Source: CBDCPI01 sp965220245
GTDB taxonomy: Bacteria; Chloroflexota; Dehalococcoidia; Lucifugimonadales; UBA3495
Assembly (NCBI GenBank): GCA_965220245.1
Contig: CBDCPI010000011.1
Span: 248,001 to 312,000, forward strand
Length of the DNA: 64,000 nt
Direction: 5' to 3'
In this document: positions 35,186 to 43,813 of the stretch, one piece after another
Layout: each line of letters begins with the position of its first letter
Numbering within the stretch: position 1 is the stretch's first letter
The notes under the pieces: generated by a model
Database searches by the model: none
Seen by the model: the letters and a program-made list of their open reading frames with translations, nothing else
What the model was told of the DNA's origin: nothing
Translations under genes and position numbers: made by a program

Positions 35186-37024
35186 CTAGCGGCGGCCCGG
35201 TTCTTGACGGTGGGCTTCCAGCACGTCGCCTTGCTGAAAGTCGTTATAGCCCTGAAGCAAGATTCCACATTCAGTGCCGGCAGTCATTTCGTTGACTTCG
35301 TCGCGGAAGTGCCGCAGGCTGGCAATCGTGGTCTCGTGGATTACTTCGCTATCCCGAAGGACCCGCACCGAAGCGCCACGGGTTATCCGGCCGTCAAGGA
35401 CCCGGCAGCCAGCGATTTGGACTCCCCGCCGGGAGGGGAACAGCTCACGTATTTCGGCCCGCCCCAGAACAACGTCGGTGAATACGGGGTCTAACATCCC
35501 GTGGAGGGCCCGGTCCATGTCGTCGATTACTTGATAGATAATGTCGTAGCGGCGGATTTCCACGCCCATGCGGTCGGCAAGCCGTTCCGCGCTTGGTTCG
35601 CTGCCCACGGTGAAGCCGATAATCACAGCCTCCGAGGTGCTGGCCAGCATAACGTCGGACTCGGTGACGCTGCCACAGCCGCTGTGCAGAATTCTAATTT
35701 TTGCATCTTCGGCGGTAAGACCTTCCAAGGCCTGTTCCACTGCCTCGACGCTGCCTTGGACATCGGCTTTAACCACCAAGTTGAGCTCTTTGACATCGCC
35801 AGCGTCGATTTGTTTGACGACTTCATCTAGGGTCAAGGCCCTAGCCTGATGTTGTTGAGCCGAGCGAGCCCGGTCTCGGTTTCCTCCGGTAGTTCGCGCC
35901 GCCCGCTCATTGGGAACAACCTTGAATAAGTCACCGGCTTCAGGCACGGAGTTAAACCCCAGGACCTCCGCTGCGGACCCTGGCGAAACGCTTGGAATCG
36001 CCCGGGCATGATCGTCGGAGATGGCTTTCACCCGGCCCCAGGAACCGCCGGCGACCACGTAGTCTCCGACCTCCAAAGCCCCTTCCTGCACCAAGATGGT
36101 GGCGGTTGGACCGCGCTTTCGGTCGAGCTTGGCTTCGATCACCACACCGGAGGCGGGCTTGTTGGAGTTGGCTTTCAACTCGGCCACTTCAGCGACGACC
36201 AATATGTTCTCCAGCAGGTCGTCGATACCGTCTCCGGTCTTGGCGGAAACTTCCACAGACACAACGTCTCCGCCCCAGTCCTCCACCAGCAACTCTCGTT
36301 CGCTGAGCTGGCGCTTGACCCGCTCCGGGTCCGCGGTGGGAAGGTCCATCTTGTTGATGGCAACCACGATCGGCACTTCGGCTGCCTTAGCGTGATTGAT
36401 CGCTTCCAAGGTCTGGGGCATTAGCCCGTCGTCGGCGGCTACTACCAACACCGCAATGTCGGTAATTCTAGCGCCTCGGGCCCGGATGGCGGTAAAAGCT
36501 TCGTGGCCGGGTGTGTCCAAGAACGTGATCGGTCGGCCCTGATGGTCCACCTGATAGGCGCCGATATGCTGGGTAATCCCCCCAACCTCGCGGTCGGCTA
36601 CCTGGGTACGCCGTATGGTGTCTAGGAGAGAGGTCTTGCCGTGGTCCACGTGACCCAGGATGGTCACTACCGGCGGCCGGGACGAAATATCGGCCTCGTC
36701 CACCGGCGCATCTTCGGTAACGATTACCGAAGTAGGGCTGCCATTATTTTCGACCAGAACGGTGCGGATACCGAAAGCGGAGGTAACCAGGGTAGCGACT
36801 TGATAGTCGATTGGTTGGTTCATTGCAGCCATGATGCCGTTGCGCATTAGCTGCTTGATTACCTCAATGGGGTTTTGGTCAGTCAACTCTGCCAGACGCT
36901 GCACAGTCAACGTGGGGGGTAATTCCAACACCCTAGGCTGTCGCCGTCCCTCGGCGGACCGGCGGCCACCCCGGGCGCCGCTGGCCCGGTCTCCAACTGT
37001 TGTCGATCGCCCGTCAGATGTCAT
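35186..37024 (-). CDS. infB: Translation initiation factor IF-2
   Basis: GTPase that brings initiator tRNA to the ribosome. At 612 aa it is a short-form IF-2: after a ~30-residue Arg/Gly-rich N-terminus comes a single IF2N domain (TVQRLAELTDQNPIEVIKQL). The G domain then has GHVDHGKTSLLDTIR (G1), DTPGHEAF (G3) and NKMDLP (G4). Domains II-IV end with GTECGILLQGYNDFQ. The long N-terminal region of enterobacterial IF-2 is absent. Its start codon follows the ylxR stop directly. Confidence 0.96.
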   Translation of the reverse strand: MTSDGRSTTVGDRASGARGGRRSAEGRRQPRVLELPPTLTVQRLAELTDQNPIEVIKQLMRNGIMAAMNQPIDYQVATLVTSAFGIRTVLVENNGSPTSVIVTEDAPVDEADISSRPPVVTILGHVDHGKTSLLDTIRRTQVADREVGGITQHIGAYQVDHQGRPITFLDTPGHEAFTAIRARGARITDIAVLVVAADDGLMPQTLEAINHAKAAEVPIVVAINKMDLPTADPERVKRQLSERELLVEDWGGDVVSVEVSAKTGDGIDDLLENILVVAEVAELKANSNKPASGVVIEAKLDRKRGPTATILVQEGALEVGDYVVAGGSWGRVKAISDDHARAIPSVSPGSAAEVLGFNSVPEAGDLFKVVPNERAARTTGGNRDRARSAQQHQARALTLDEVVKQIDAGDVKELNLVVKADVQGSVEAVEQALEGLTAEDAKIRILHSGCGSVTESDVMLASTSEAVIIGFTVGSEPSAERLADRMGVEIRRYDIIYQVIDDMDRALHGMLDPVFTDVVLGRAEIRELFPSRRGVQIAGCRVLDGRITRGASVRVLRDSEVIHETTIASLRHFRDEVNEMTAGTECGILLQGYNDFQQGDVLEAHRQEPGRR

Positions 37025-37324
37025 CTAATAACGTTCCTCACCCAATGGTCCGGTTACTGACTCGGTTAATGCTGCCAAAAGTTGCTGCCGGTCTTGGGTT
37101 GATAGCCGCTGCTTTAGGCTGCGTTCCAGCCCGCCCTTTTGGATTCCCCGCTGCCAGCAGGCCGGTGACCAACAAAGGTAAGCGCCCCGGCCCGCTGCTC
37201 TCCCTTGACGGTCTAAGGCCACCGCGCCTTGTGGGCTGCGGACAACTCTCACCAACTGCCCCTTGGGGAACTTTCGGCCGCAAGCAACGCAGCTACGTTC
37301 CGGTATGTGCTTAACCTTGGTCAA
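37025..37324 (-). CDS. ylxR: YlxR-family nucleic-acid binding protein
   Basis: A 99-aa basic protein with the conserved ERSCVACGRKFPKGQLVRV start and GRGAYLCWSPACW core of YlxR. Relatives bind RNA, and have been linked to RNase P. It lies in its standard place between nusA and infB. Confidence 0.9.
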   Translation of the reverse strand: MTKVKHIPERSCVACGRKFPKGQLVRVVRSPQGAVALDRQGRAAGRGAYLCWSPACWQRGIQKGGLERSLKQRLSTQDRQQLLAALTESVTGPLGEERY

Positions 37325-37401
37325 GACCTGTTCCTTGAATTGACCGGACGGATGAACCGAACGGAAATGGGGCGAGTTGGGGTGTCGGGGCGGAACTGGG
37401 C

Positions 37402-39060
37402 TTAACGTCCCCCGCGCCGCGGCCCCCGGCTACCGGCGCTGCGGCGCCCCTTCCGTTCCCTTCTGCCGCCGCCGCGCGACTCGTCAACAATGTCCTCAGC
37501 GAAGCGTATCTTGCCCGCGTCGGGAGTTAGTACCGGCACACCCGGAAGGAATTCCAGGTCGATCTCCTCTTCTTCCCCACCCTCACCCAGGTCATCTACC
37601 GCCACCCCGATGTCATCTAAAGTGAAGGCTTCGAGGTCATCGACACTGAGGCTGCCGACTGCCTCCCCAGCGGGCTCGGCCGCAGCTTGTGGCGTGACGG
37701 CCTCTTCTTCCCGGATGAGTGCTTCTAGAATTTCATCTTCCTCTTCTTCAGGGGCCGCAGAGACCGTTTCAGCGGGGGATGCCGTGACGGCTTCCGGAAC
37801 CTCGGTCTCCAAGTCGGTAGCCACCGCTTCCGGTGCGGCCACCTCTTCGGCCTCAGCCAAGATCGCCGCCTCTTCGGCTTGCGCCGCCACCAACTCCGCC
37901 TCAGCCAGGACCGAAGCATCCTCCTGCTCGGCTTTGGCCTCTTCCGCAGCTTCCAACTCGGCGGCCATGGCCGCTTGTTGCTGGGCCAGCCTCAAACGCT
38001 CCTCGCGGACTTCTTCCCACTCGACTAGGCCCTTGATGTCCAGCCGCCAGCCGGTAAGCCGGGCCGCGAGCCTGGTGTTTTGCCCTTCCTTGCCGATGGC
38101 CAGAGACAACTGCCGGTCCGGCACCACCACGGTAGCGGTCATGTCGTTGGCCGACAACTCCACGTGGACCGGCTCCGAGGGGCTGAGCGCCTTGGAGATG
38201 AAGGCCATCGGGTCCTTGTCCCAAGACACTACGTCAATCTTTTCCCCTTGGAGTTCGTTCACAATACTCTGAATGCGATTGCCCCTAATGCCGATGCACG
38301 AGCCCACCGGGTCGATGCCTGGTTGGGTGGCGTTCACCGCCACTTTGCTGCGGAACCCCGCTTCTCTGGCGATGGCCTTAATCTCGACTACGCCGTTGTA
38401 GACCTCGGGGACCTCAATCTCGAACAGGCGCTTTAGCATATCCTTATGGCTGCGGGACACGATGATTTCGGGACCCTTGGGGCTATTTCGCACGCTGAGG
38501 ACATAGACCTTGGTGCGTTGGCCCTTGCGATACCGTTCGGTGGGCACTTGCTCTTCGTAGGGGAGTATCGCTTGGGCCCGGCCCAAGTCCAGGGTGATGG
38601 TGCGGCCCGCATCGGTCTGCTCAATCACGCCGGAAACAATGTCGTTCTGGTGCTGGAAAAACTCTTGGTACAGCAGCTCCCGCTCAGCCTCTCTTAGCCG
38701 CTGCAACACCACCTGCTTGGCGGTCTGGGCCGCGATGCGGCTGGCGTTGTGAGGAAGCGGCTCTTCGGCAGCGACTTCGTCACCATATTCCGCGCCCTTC
38801 TTGATGAGCTGAGCGTCGGCCCAAGTGATCTCCTTTTCCGCGTCCTCAACGGTACTGACTACCGTCTTTAGCGCGTAAACTCCCACTTCACCGGTATTGG
38901 GGTTCAGTTTTACCGATATGTTCTGCCCCATGACCGGATTGTCCTTCTTGAATGCGGAGGCAAGGGCAACTTCAATGGCCAGTAGCACCTGTTCTCGAGG
39001 CAAGTGCCGCTCCGCCGCCAACTGGGTCAGCGCTATCAAGAAATCGCTTTTCACTGTCAA
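37402..39060 (-). CDS. nusA: Transcription factor NusA with long acidic and Arg/Gly-rich tail
   Basis: Transcription elongation and antitermination factor. Domains in order are the N-terminal RNAP-binding domain (MTVKSDFLIALTQLAAERHL), S1 (about 135-200, GVIEQTDAGRTITLDLGRAQ), then KH1 and KH2 (DPVGSCIGIRGNRIQSI; SLAIGKEGQNTRLAARLTGW). The usual protein ends near residue 350. Here ~200 further residues follow: an Ala/Glu-rich acidic stretch, then a terminal GGGRRERKGRRSAGSRGPRR. First gene of the operon. The customary upstream rimP is not found; instead an IS lies 138 bp upstream. Confidence 0.95.
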   Translation of the reverse strand: MTVKSDFLIALTQLAAERHLPREQVLLAIEVALASAFKKDNPVMGQNISVKLNPNTGEVGVYALKTVVSTVEDAEKEITWADAQLIKKGAEYGDEVAAEEPLPHNASRIAAQTAKQVVLQRLREAERELLYQEFFQHQNDIVSGVIEQTDAGRTITLDLGRAQAILPYEEQVPTERYRKGQRTKVYVLSVRNSPKGPEIIVSRSHKDMLKRLFEIEVPEVYNGVVEIKAIAREAGFRSKVAVNATQPGIDPVGSCIGIRGNRIQSIVNELQGEKIDVVSWDKDPMAFISKALSPSEPVHVELSANDMTATVVVPDRQLSLAIGKEGQNTRLAARLTGWRLDIKGLVEWEEVREERLRLAQQQAAMAAELEAAEEAKAEQEDASVLAEAELVAAQAEEAAILAEAEEVAAPEAVATDLETEVPEAVTASPAETVSAAPEEEEDEILEALIREEEAVTPQAAAEPAGEAVGSLSVDDLEAFTLDDIGVAVDDLGEGGEEEEIDLEFLPGVPVLTPDAGKIRFAEDIVDESRGGGRRERKGRRSAGSRGPRRGGR

Positions 39061-39108
39061 GCCCCCTTCATGATTTTGCCCTGAACCCGATAGGGCTACT
39101 CAACAAGA

Positions 39109-39131
39109 AAGCGGGATTCCCCCGCTTTCAA
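39109..39131. repeat. Hairpin upstream of nusA
   Basis: GAAAGCGGG and CCCGCTTTC pair around ATTCC. On the plus strand it is followed by AAAAAGG and on the minus strand by CTTGTTG, so it is not a classic terminator for nusA. It may be part of the nusA leader. Confidence 0.5.
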
Positions 39132-39189
39132 AAAGGACGGACTATGCACTTGGAGTATATCACCGCATGGTGCCGGTTTCAAGTTCTCC

Positions 39190-39198
39190 GTAATTGTT
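39190..39198. repeat. Left target-site duplication of the ISKra4-type element
   Basis: GTAATTGTT, repeated exactly at 40675-40683. Joined to the CAG that follows the right copy it restores GTAATTGTTCAG, a typical IS66-type MITE end, which was therefore the insertion target. Confidence 0.92.
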
Positions 39199-40674
39199 GG
39201 GTGTGATTAAAAGTGGTTGGAGTTACTGCCAAAGGGCTTCCCAGCGGCCGTTGGCCCGCAGGGTCCGCAAGGCCAGCATGGGGTTCAGGGTCTCCTCCTT
39301 CCACCAAGCCCCGGACAACTTCAACCGGGCTTGAATCACGTGGCGATGCCCCCCTTCCACCGCACCGCTTCCCATGGGCAGACCTTCCTGCCGGGCGGCG
39401 GCATAGTCCATCTGTCCTTGCCGGCTCTCCAGGTAGCCGGCCAACCGGCCTAGGGGATTCTCTCCACTGGTTCCAGACCGGCCCCGGCATTCAGCCACCA
39501 CCCCGGCCGCCCAGCCCTGGTCAATGCGGCTCACCTGCTCGCTTACCCATGCCTTGGCGGATTCCACAGCGCCTTCCGCCAAGGCGGATGCTCCCTCATG
39601 CAAGTGTTCCAGAAGATGATACCGGTCCAGCAGGAAACGCTGCCTGGGGAAGACTGCCGCCATCTGCTGGGCAATCCAGGGCGCCCCATCTCCCACGCCA
39701 TGCACCCTGGTGTTGTCCCCATAGCCGGACTGCAAGGCCAGGGCCAACATCTGCTCCCCCACCCTTTGGGGAGAACCCAACGCCGCCGCGTATTGCCGCT
39801 CCCCATCCCCAGGGGTCTCCACTACGCTGAGCCGTACTTCCCGCCACTGGGTCCGCCTGATTCGCTTGGGGTTGCCCCGCCCCGGACTCACCCCTCCTGC
39901 CGGGTCCGGCTCCAACTCCCCGGTGCGCACCATAGAGCCATCGGTCTCCACAATCAGCCACGGTTCCCCAGACCGGAAGCCGGTCTGGCTCTCGTAGCCG
40001 TCAATGGCGTCCCGGCTCTCCCGGTCCACCAATCCGGCGGCCCTTGCCGCCTGTTTCCGCACCACTTCCCTTACGCTGCTGCGGTCCAACTCGACTCCAT
40101 AGTGTTCCTTGAGTTGTTCGCTGGCACGCCCGAAGGACTTCTCCGCGCCAAAGTCCGTCAGGGCCCGTTGCAAGGCCAATGACTTGCTCCGGCCCTTCAG
40201 CCCAGTCAACTCCTGGAAAGGCCGGTGGCTTTCGTGGTCTTTGGGGCAGCGCAGATAGGGCGCTTGGACCTCAAATCCGTCCGAAGCCGCTCAGCCACCG
40301 TAAGGGCTGCCACCGGTGCAGGTGGCGTCTTCCCCGGCAGCAGGAGCAAAAGGGGACTGAGCTTTTGCTTGCTCAGCTTTCACCTCACCCCAGGTTTGCA
40401 CCAACCGCTGACCCAACTGCCGGGTAAACCGGCGCACCTCTTCCTCCCAGGCATCCGGGTCCCACTGTTCCGTCCCGTCTTCCCCGGTTTCCCCCTCCAG
40501 GGCTTCCCGCATCTCCCCAATGGCCCGCTGCATTATCTCCCGGAACACCTGCTCCCGTCTCATGGCGCTCTCCCCTCCGGCATCCTCAATCCGCCCGAAG
40601 ATTGCCATTATCTCCCATCCTTGTAAACTCCCCCGTAAACTCCCCCTATATTCCAACCACTTTTAATCACACCC
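39199..40674. mobile_element. ISKra4-type insertion sequence
   Basis: A 1476-bp IS with perfect 23-bp terminal inverted repeats (39199-39221 and 40652-40674; outer bases GGGTGTGATTAAAAGTGG) and a 9-bp target duplication. Perfect ends and duplications indicate recent insertion. It carries one minus-strand transposase frame. It sits 138 bp upstream of nusA and may have displaced or altered the promoter of the nusA operon. Confidence 0.93.
39223..40656 (-). pseudogene. ISKra4-family transposase with one in-frame UGA
   Basis: Two pieces in the same frame (40656-40291 and 40290-39223) make about 478 codons interrupted by a single TGA at 40291-40293. The N-terminal part is helical and acidic. After the stop the frame continues with DGFEVQAPYLRCPKD, then the catalytic region with LIVETDGSMVR, GDGAPWIAQQ and FLLDRYHLLEHL, ending in VEGGHRHVIQARLKLSGAWW. 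The latter is a hallmark of ISKra4. Simplest reading is a nonsense mutation in an otherwise intact gene; a start inside the second piece (TTG at 40209) could give a truncated protein. Confidence 0.85.
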
Positions 40675-40922
40675 GTAATTGTTCAGACTCGAGGGGGAAT
40701 AGCCTGCACCTGGGTAAGTTGTGATTGAACAAGGACTATAGTTAGCGATTATAGCGAGGTTGTTGTCAAGTATCGTACCAGTGTAACCAGGGACATTGGC
40801 GGTGAAGTATAATCTTCCTAAGGTCGGGCCCACGCGGAGCAGGTTGGACTATGGACCGTGCTCGTGCCCGCCGGACTACGATCGCTGGGTCCCAAACAAG
40901 AGCACTATGGGAGGGTGAGGCG

Positions 40923-41609
40923 ATGGCAAAGAGAACATCCACTGGACAATGCAGTTTCTGCGGCAAATCCTTCGGCAAGTCCGGGATAACGCGGCACCTG
41001 AAGTCTTGCAAGGAAAGGGCCGACAATTCGAAGGGTGCGGCCAGTCCTACGGGCCGTCGCCCGAAAAAAGTCCACAGCTTTCACGTGGTTGTTGAGGGCC
41101 GCTACCAACGCGAGTACTGGATGCACCTGGAAGTCCCGGCCAAGCTCCAGTTGCTGGAATTGGACAACTTCCTCAGGGATACTTGGCTGGAGTGCTGCTG
41201 GCATTTGAGCGCCTTTACGATAGGAAACACGACCTACTTCTCTGAGCCGATGGAAGAATTTGGCGACGCTGGCATGGATATTGCCCTAGGCAGACTTGTA
41301 GGTCCCAGAATGCAGTTTAGACATGAGTACGATTTCGGCACCACGACCGAGCTTGCCCTGAGGATCATATCGGAAGGCGAAATGGCGGATCAAGACATCC
41401 GGCTTATGGCGAGGAATGACGCTCCTGCCTTCCCCTGTAGGGAGTGTGGGTCACCAGCTACCAAGATATGCTCGGAGTGTAATTGGGAAGACGAAGGGCT
41501 GTTCTGTGATGAATGTGCCGGTAAGCACGGATGCGAAGAAGAGATGTTCCTGCCCGTGGTGAACTCACCGCGGACCGGGCTGTGCGCGTACTCCGGTGAA
41601 AGTGAATAG
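40923..41609 (+). CDS. pRiA4b ORF-3-like protein with two zinc-binding ends
   Basis: A 228-aa protein. The N-terminus is a C2H2-like finger (CSFCGKSFGKSGITRHLKSC). The centre (FHVVVEGRYQREYWMHLEVP, LRDTWLECCWHLSAF, FRHEYDFGTTTELAL) matches the plasmid pRiA4b ORF-3 family, of unknown function. The C-terminus holds a Cys-rich MYND-like cluster (CRECGSPATKICSECNW then CDECAGKHGC). Start at 40923 follows GGTGAGGCG. A TATAAT at 40808-40813 could be its promoter. Role unknown. Confidence 0.75.
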   Translation: MAKRTSTGQCSFCGKSFGKSGITRHLKSCKERADNSKGAASPTGRRPKKVHSFHVVVEGRYQREYWMHLEVPAKLQLLELDNFLRDTWLECCWHLSAFTIGNTTYFSEPMEEFGDAGMDIALGRLVGPRMQFRHEYDFGTTTELALRIISEGEMADQDIRLMARNDAPAFPCRECGSPATKICSECNWEDEGLFCDECAGKHGCEEEMFLPVVNSPRTGLCAYSGESE

Positions 41610-41640
41610 ACCGAGATGATACTGCGGGCCGGTTAACTAC

Positions 41641-42591
41641 CTACCACCAGATCTTGCCCGCGGCCTCGTTGGCCAATTGATCGTAGTCCTTGGTCCACAA
41701 GCTGGTGCTTAGGTATTTCCAGCCGCCGTCGGCCAACAAACAAACGATGTCGCCTTGGTCCATGCGCTCGGCCTGCTTGATCGCACCGTAAACCACCGAC
41801 CCGGAAGAGACTCCGGCGAAGATTCCTTCTTGGTGCAGCAATTCTTTGGCGGTGCGAAAAGCGTCGACGCTGCTTACCAGCATCCTAGAGTCAAGTAACC
41901 TCAAGTCCAATATCGGCGGTATGAATCCCTCGTGCAGGTCCCTTAGTCCCGAGATGAAGTCTTCGGGCTCGGGGGCCACCGCGACGATCTTGATCTTGGA
42001 GTTGTGCTCCTTAAGCCGCCGCCCGACTCCCATCAGGGTGCCCCCGGTGCCCAAGCCCGCCACGAACATAGTCGCCTCGGGCAAAGCCTCGACGATTTCC
42101 TGGCCAGTGGTCTCGTAGTGGGCGTCGGGGTTCCCACTGTTGCCGTATTGGTACAGCATCAGGTAGTCGTGGGCGTGCTTTTCCATCAGGCTCTGGGCTA
42201 CCTCTATCGAGCCGTTGGTGCCCCTGGAGCCGTCGGACCGGATGATTTCCGCGCCGTAGGCTTCCAGTAACTGGGTCCGCTCTACGCTCACGTTTTCCGG
42301 CATCACCACGGTCACTTTGTAGCCCTTCAACCGCCCCACCATGGCCAGTGAGATGCCGGTGTTGCCGCTGGTCGGTTCCAAGATGGTGCGGTTGGGGGAA
42401 ATTTCCCCGTCCCGCTCCGCTTGGTCGATCATCTTCAAGGCGATCCGGTCTTTAACGCTACCCGTGGGATTGTGGCCCTCCAGCTTGGCATGAATTCGTA
42501 CCTCGGGCTTGGGGCTCATGTTCTGGAGCTCCACCACCGGGGTATTGCCAATGGCGGCAAGGATGCCTTTGTAGGTCAACTTGGGAGGCAT
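41641..42591 (-). CDS. Cysteine synthase-type PLP enzyme (CysK/CysM)
   Basis: A 316-aa PLP-dependent synthase. The PLP lysine is in NPTGSVKDRIA (about residue 46), the substrate loop is EPTSGNTGISLAM, and the phosphate-binding glycine loop is GLGTGGTLMG. It should form cysteine from O-acetyl- or O-phosphoserine. Because it follows a MoeB/ThiF-type E1 gene by 16 nt, it may use a protein thiocarboxylate sulfur carrier, as CysM does in mycobacteria. The sulfur carrier gene itself was not found. Start ATG at 42591. Confidence 0.9.
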   Translation of the reverse strand: MPPKLTYKGILAAIGNTPVVELQNMSPKPEVRIHAKLEGHNPTGSVKDRIALKMIDQAERDGEISPNRTILEPTSGNTGISLAMVGRLKGYKVTVVMPENVSVERTQLLEAYGAEIIRSDGSRGTNGSIEVAQSLMEKHAHDYLMLYQYGNSGNPDAHYETTGQEIVEALPEATMFVAGLGTGGTLMGVGRRLKEHNSKIKIVAVAPEPEDFISGLRDLHEGFIPPILDLRLLDSRMLVSSVDAFRTAKELLHQEGIFAGVSSGSVVYGAIKQAERMDQGDIVCLLADGGWKYLSTSLWTKDYDQLANEAAGKIWW

Positions 42592-42607
42592 AACGTCTTG
42601 GCTGAAA

Positions 42608-43450
42608 CTAGTCTGAGGCGACTGCGGCGGCTTCCGGCTCGGCCAGACCGCAAAAGACTTCGTAGTCAATTAGCTCAGTGACCGTCGGATTATCGCCGCA
42701 CAACGGGCAGTTCAGGTTCCTCTTTAGCTTTACTTCACGGAAACTCATGCTCAAGGCGTCGATAAGCAGTAACCGGGAGCTTAGGGAGTCACCGATACCC
42801 AAGAAGTACTTTAGCGCCTCAGTAGCTTGAATGCTGCCCACCAAGCCGGTTAGGGCCCCCAACACCCCCGCCTCGGCGCAGTTGGGCACCATCCCTGGAG
42901 GCGGCGGTGCCGGGAACAAGCAGCGGTAGCAGCCCTCTCCCGGGATAAACACCGTCGTTTGCCCATCGAAGATCAGGATGCTGCCGTCCACTAAGGGTTT
43001 ACCCATCAGGTAGCAAGCATCGTTAACCAGGTAGCGGGTTGCGAAGTTGTCGGCGCCGTTTACCACCAAGTCGTACTGGCCTATGATGTCCATGGCGTTG
43101 TCCGACTCCAGCCTGGCCTCGTGAAGGACCACGTTGGTATGCGGATTATAGGCCTTGAGGTTGTCCAGTGCCGACTGGAGTTTGGGCCGCCCGACGTCCG
43201 CTGTGTGGTGGAGAATCTGCCGCTGCAAGTTCGAGAGGTCAACCACGTCAAAGTCGACGATGCCGATGGTCCCCACTCCGGCCAGTGCCAAGTACACCGC
43301 CGACGGAGAACCCAAGCCGCCGGCGCCCACGATCAGGGCCTTAGACTGCAAAAGTTTTCTTTGGCCTTGACTTCCCACATCACTCATGATGATGTGCCGG
43401 CTGTAGCGTTTTACCTGGTCCGGTGTCAATGCTAGTGGCTGTTGGACCAT
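42608..43450 (-). CDS. MoeB/ThiF-type sulfur-carrier adenylyltransferase
   Basis: A 280-aa E1-like enzyme that adenylates the C-terminus of a ubiquitin-like sulfur carrier. The ATP site is ALIVGAGGLGSPSAVYLA (about 38-55) and the adenylate site covers DFDVVDLSNLQRQ. Zinc is bound by CYRC and CPLC pairs (about residues 173 and 254). There is no rhodanese domain. The start ATG has AAGGAGG 13 nt upstream. With cysK and the upstream Rrf2 regulator it forms a sulfur-assimilation cluster. Confidence 0.9.
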   Translation of the reverse strand: MVQQPLALTPDQVKRYSRHIIMSDVGSQGQRKLLQSKALIVGAGGLGSPSAVYLALAGVGTIGIVDFDVVDLSNLQRQILHHTADVGRPKLQSALDNLKAYNPHTNVVLHEARLESDNAMDIIGQYDLVVNGADNFATRYLVNDACYLMGKPLVDGSILIFDGQTTVFIPGEGCYRCLFPAPPPPGMVPNCAEAGVLGALTGLVGSIQATEALKYFLGIGDSLSSRLLLIDALSMSFREVKLKRNLNCPLCGDNPTVTELIDYEVFCGLAEPEAAAVASD

Positions 43451-43488
43451 CGTGAACTTTCCTCCTTAGCGGTAGGTCGTACCTTAAT

Positions 43489-43508
43489 AATCCGGCCTTG
43501 ACCGGATT
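43489..43508. promoter_or_regulatory. Operator-like dyad 1 in the moeB leader
   Basis: AATCCGGCCTTGACCGGATT has perfect 7-bp arms (AATCCGG/CCGGATT) around 6 nt, 40-60 nt before the moeB start. It is well placed to bind the Rrf2-type regulator encoded just upstream, though it does not match known CymR or IscR consensus. Confidence 0.45.
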
Positions 43509-43528
43509 CTCTGCATTCCCTAGGGCCC

Positions 43529-43542
43529 GCCTATCTATAGGC
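43529..43542. promoter_or_regulatory. Operator-like dyad 2 in the moeB leader
   Basis: GCCTATCTATAGGC, perfect 6-bp arms around 2 nt, just beyond the terminator at 43549-43600. Second candidate regulator site. Confidence 0.4.
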
Positions 43543-43548
43543 TCTCCA

Positions 43549-43600
43549 ACAAAAAACCTGCGCTCCCCAACTGAGGTTCCCTTGGGGGGGTGGGCGCAGG
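43549..43600 (-). terminator. Terminator or attenuator between rrf2 and moeB
   Basis: On the minus strand CCTGCGC ... GCGCAGG forms the outer stem and CCCCAA ... TTGGGG the inner stem, followed directly by TTTTTTG. It ends the rrf2 transcript, or attenuates read-through into moeB-cysK. The preceding 200 nt did not match any riboswitch class I can recognise. Confidence 0.85.
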
Positions 43601-43813
43601 CTTACTGGTCGTCGCTAGTGTCCCCCCTATGTAGGGAGACAGGTACAAGCAGGGAAAACACCAAGTTCCGCAGGTTTCATTCGTTTTCGAGCCCAGCTTT
43701 ACCCGCAAAGTCTGTGAAATTACGCCGATGCCTAGCCTCTACACGGCGCCCCGGATGAGGCCGTACCGTATAGAATAGATAGGAGCCGCCTTCCGGCGGG
43801 TCTGGCGCCCCTG

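Noticed and set aside
39213..40626. Plus-strand Pro/Arg-rich frames within the ISKra4-type element
   Set aside because: Antisense to the transposase; no motif.
43601..43813. Possible T-box or other riboswitch between rrf2 and moeB
   Set aside because: A terminator is present, but neither the T-box core sequence nor a stem I specifier arrangement could be found.
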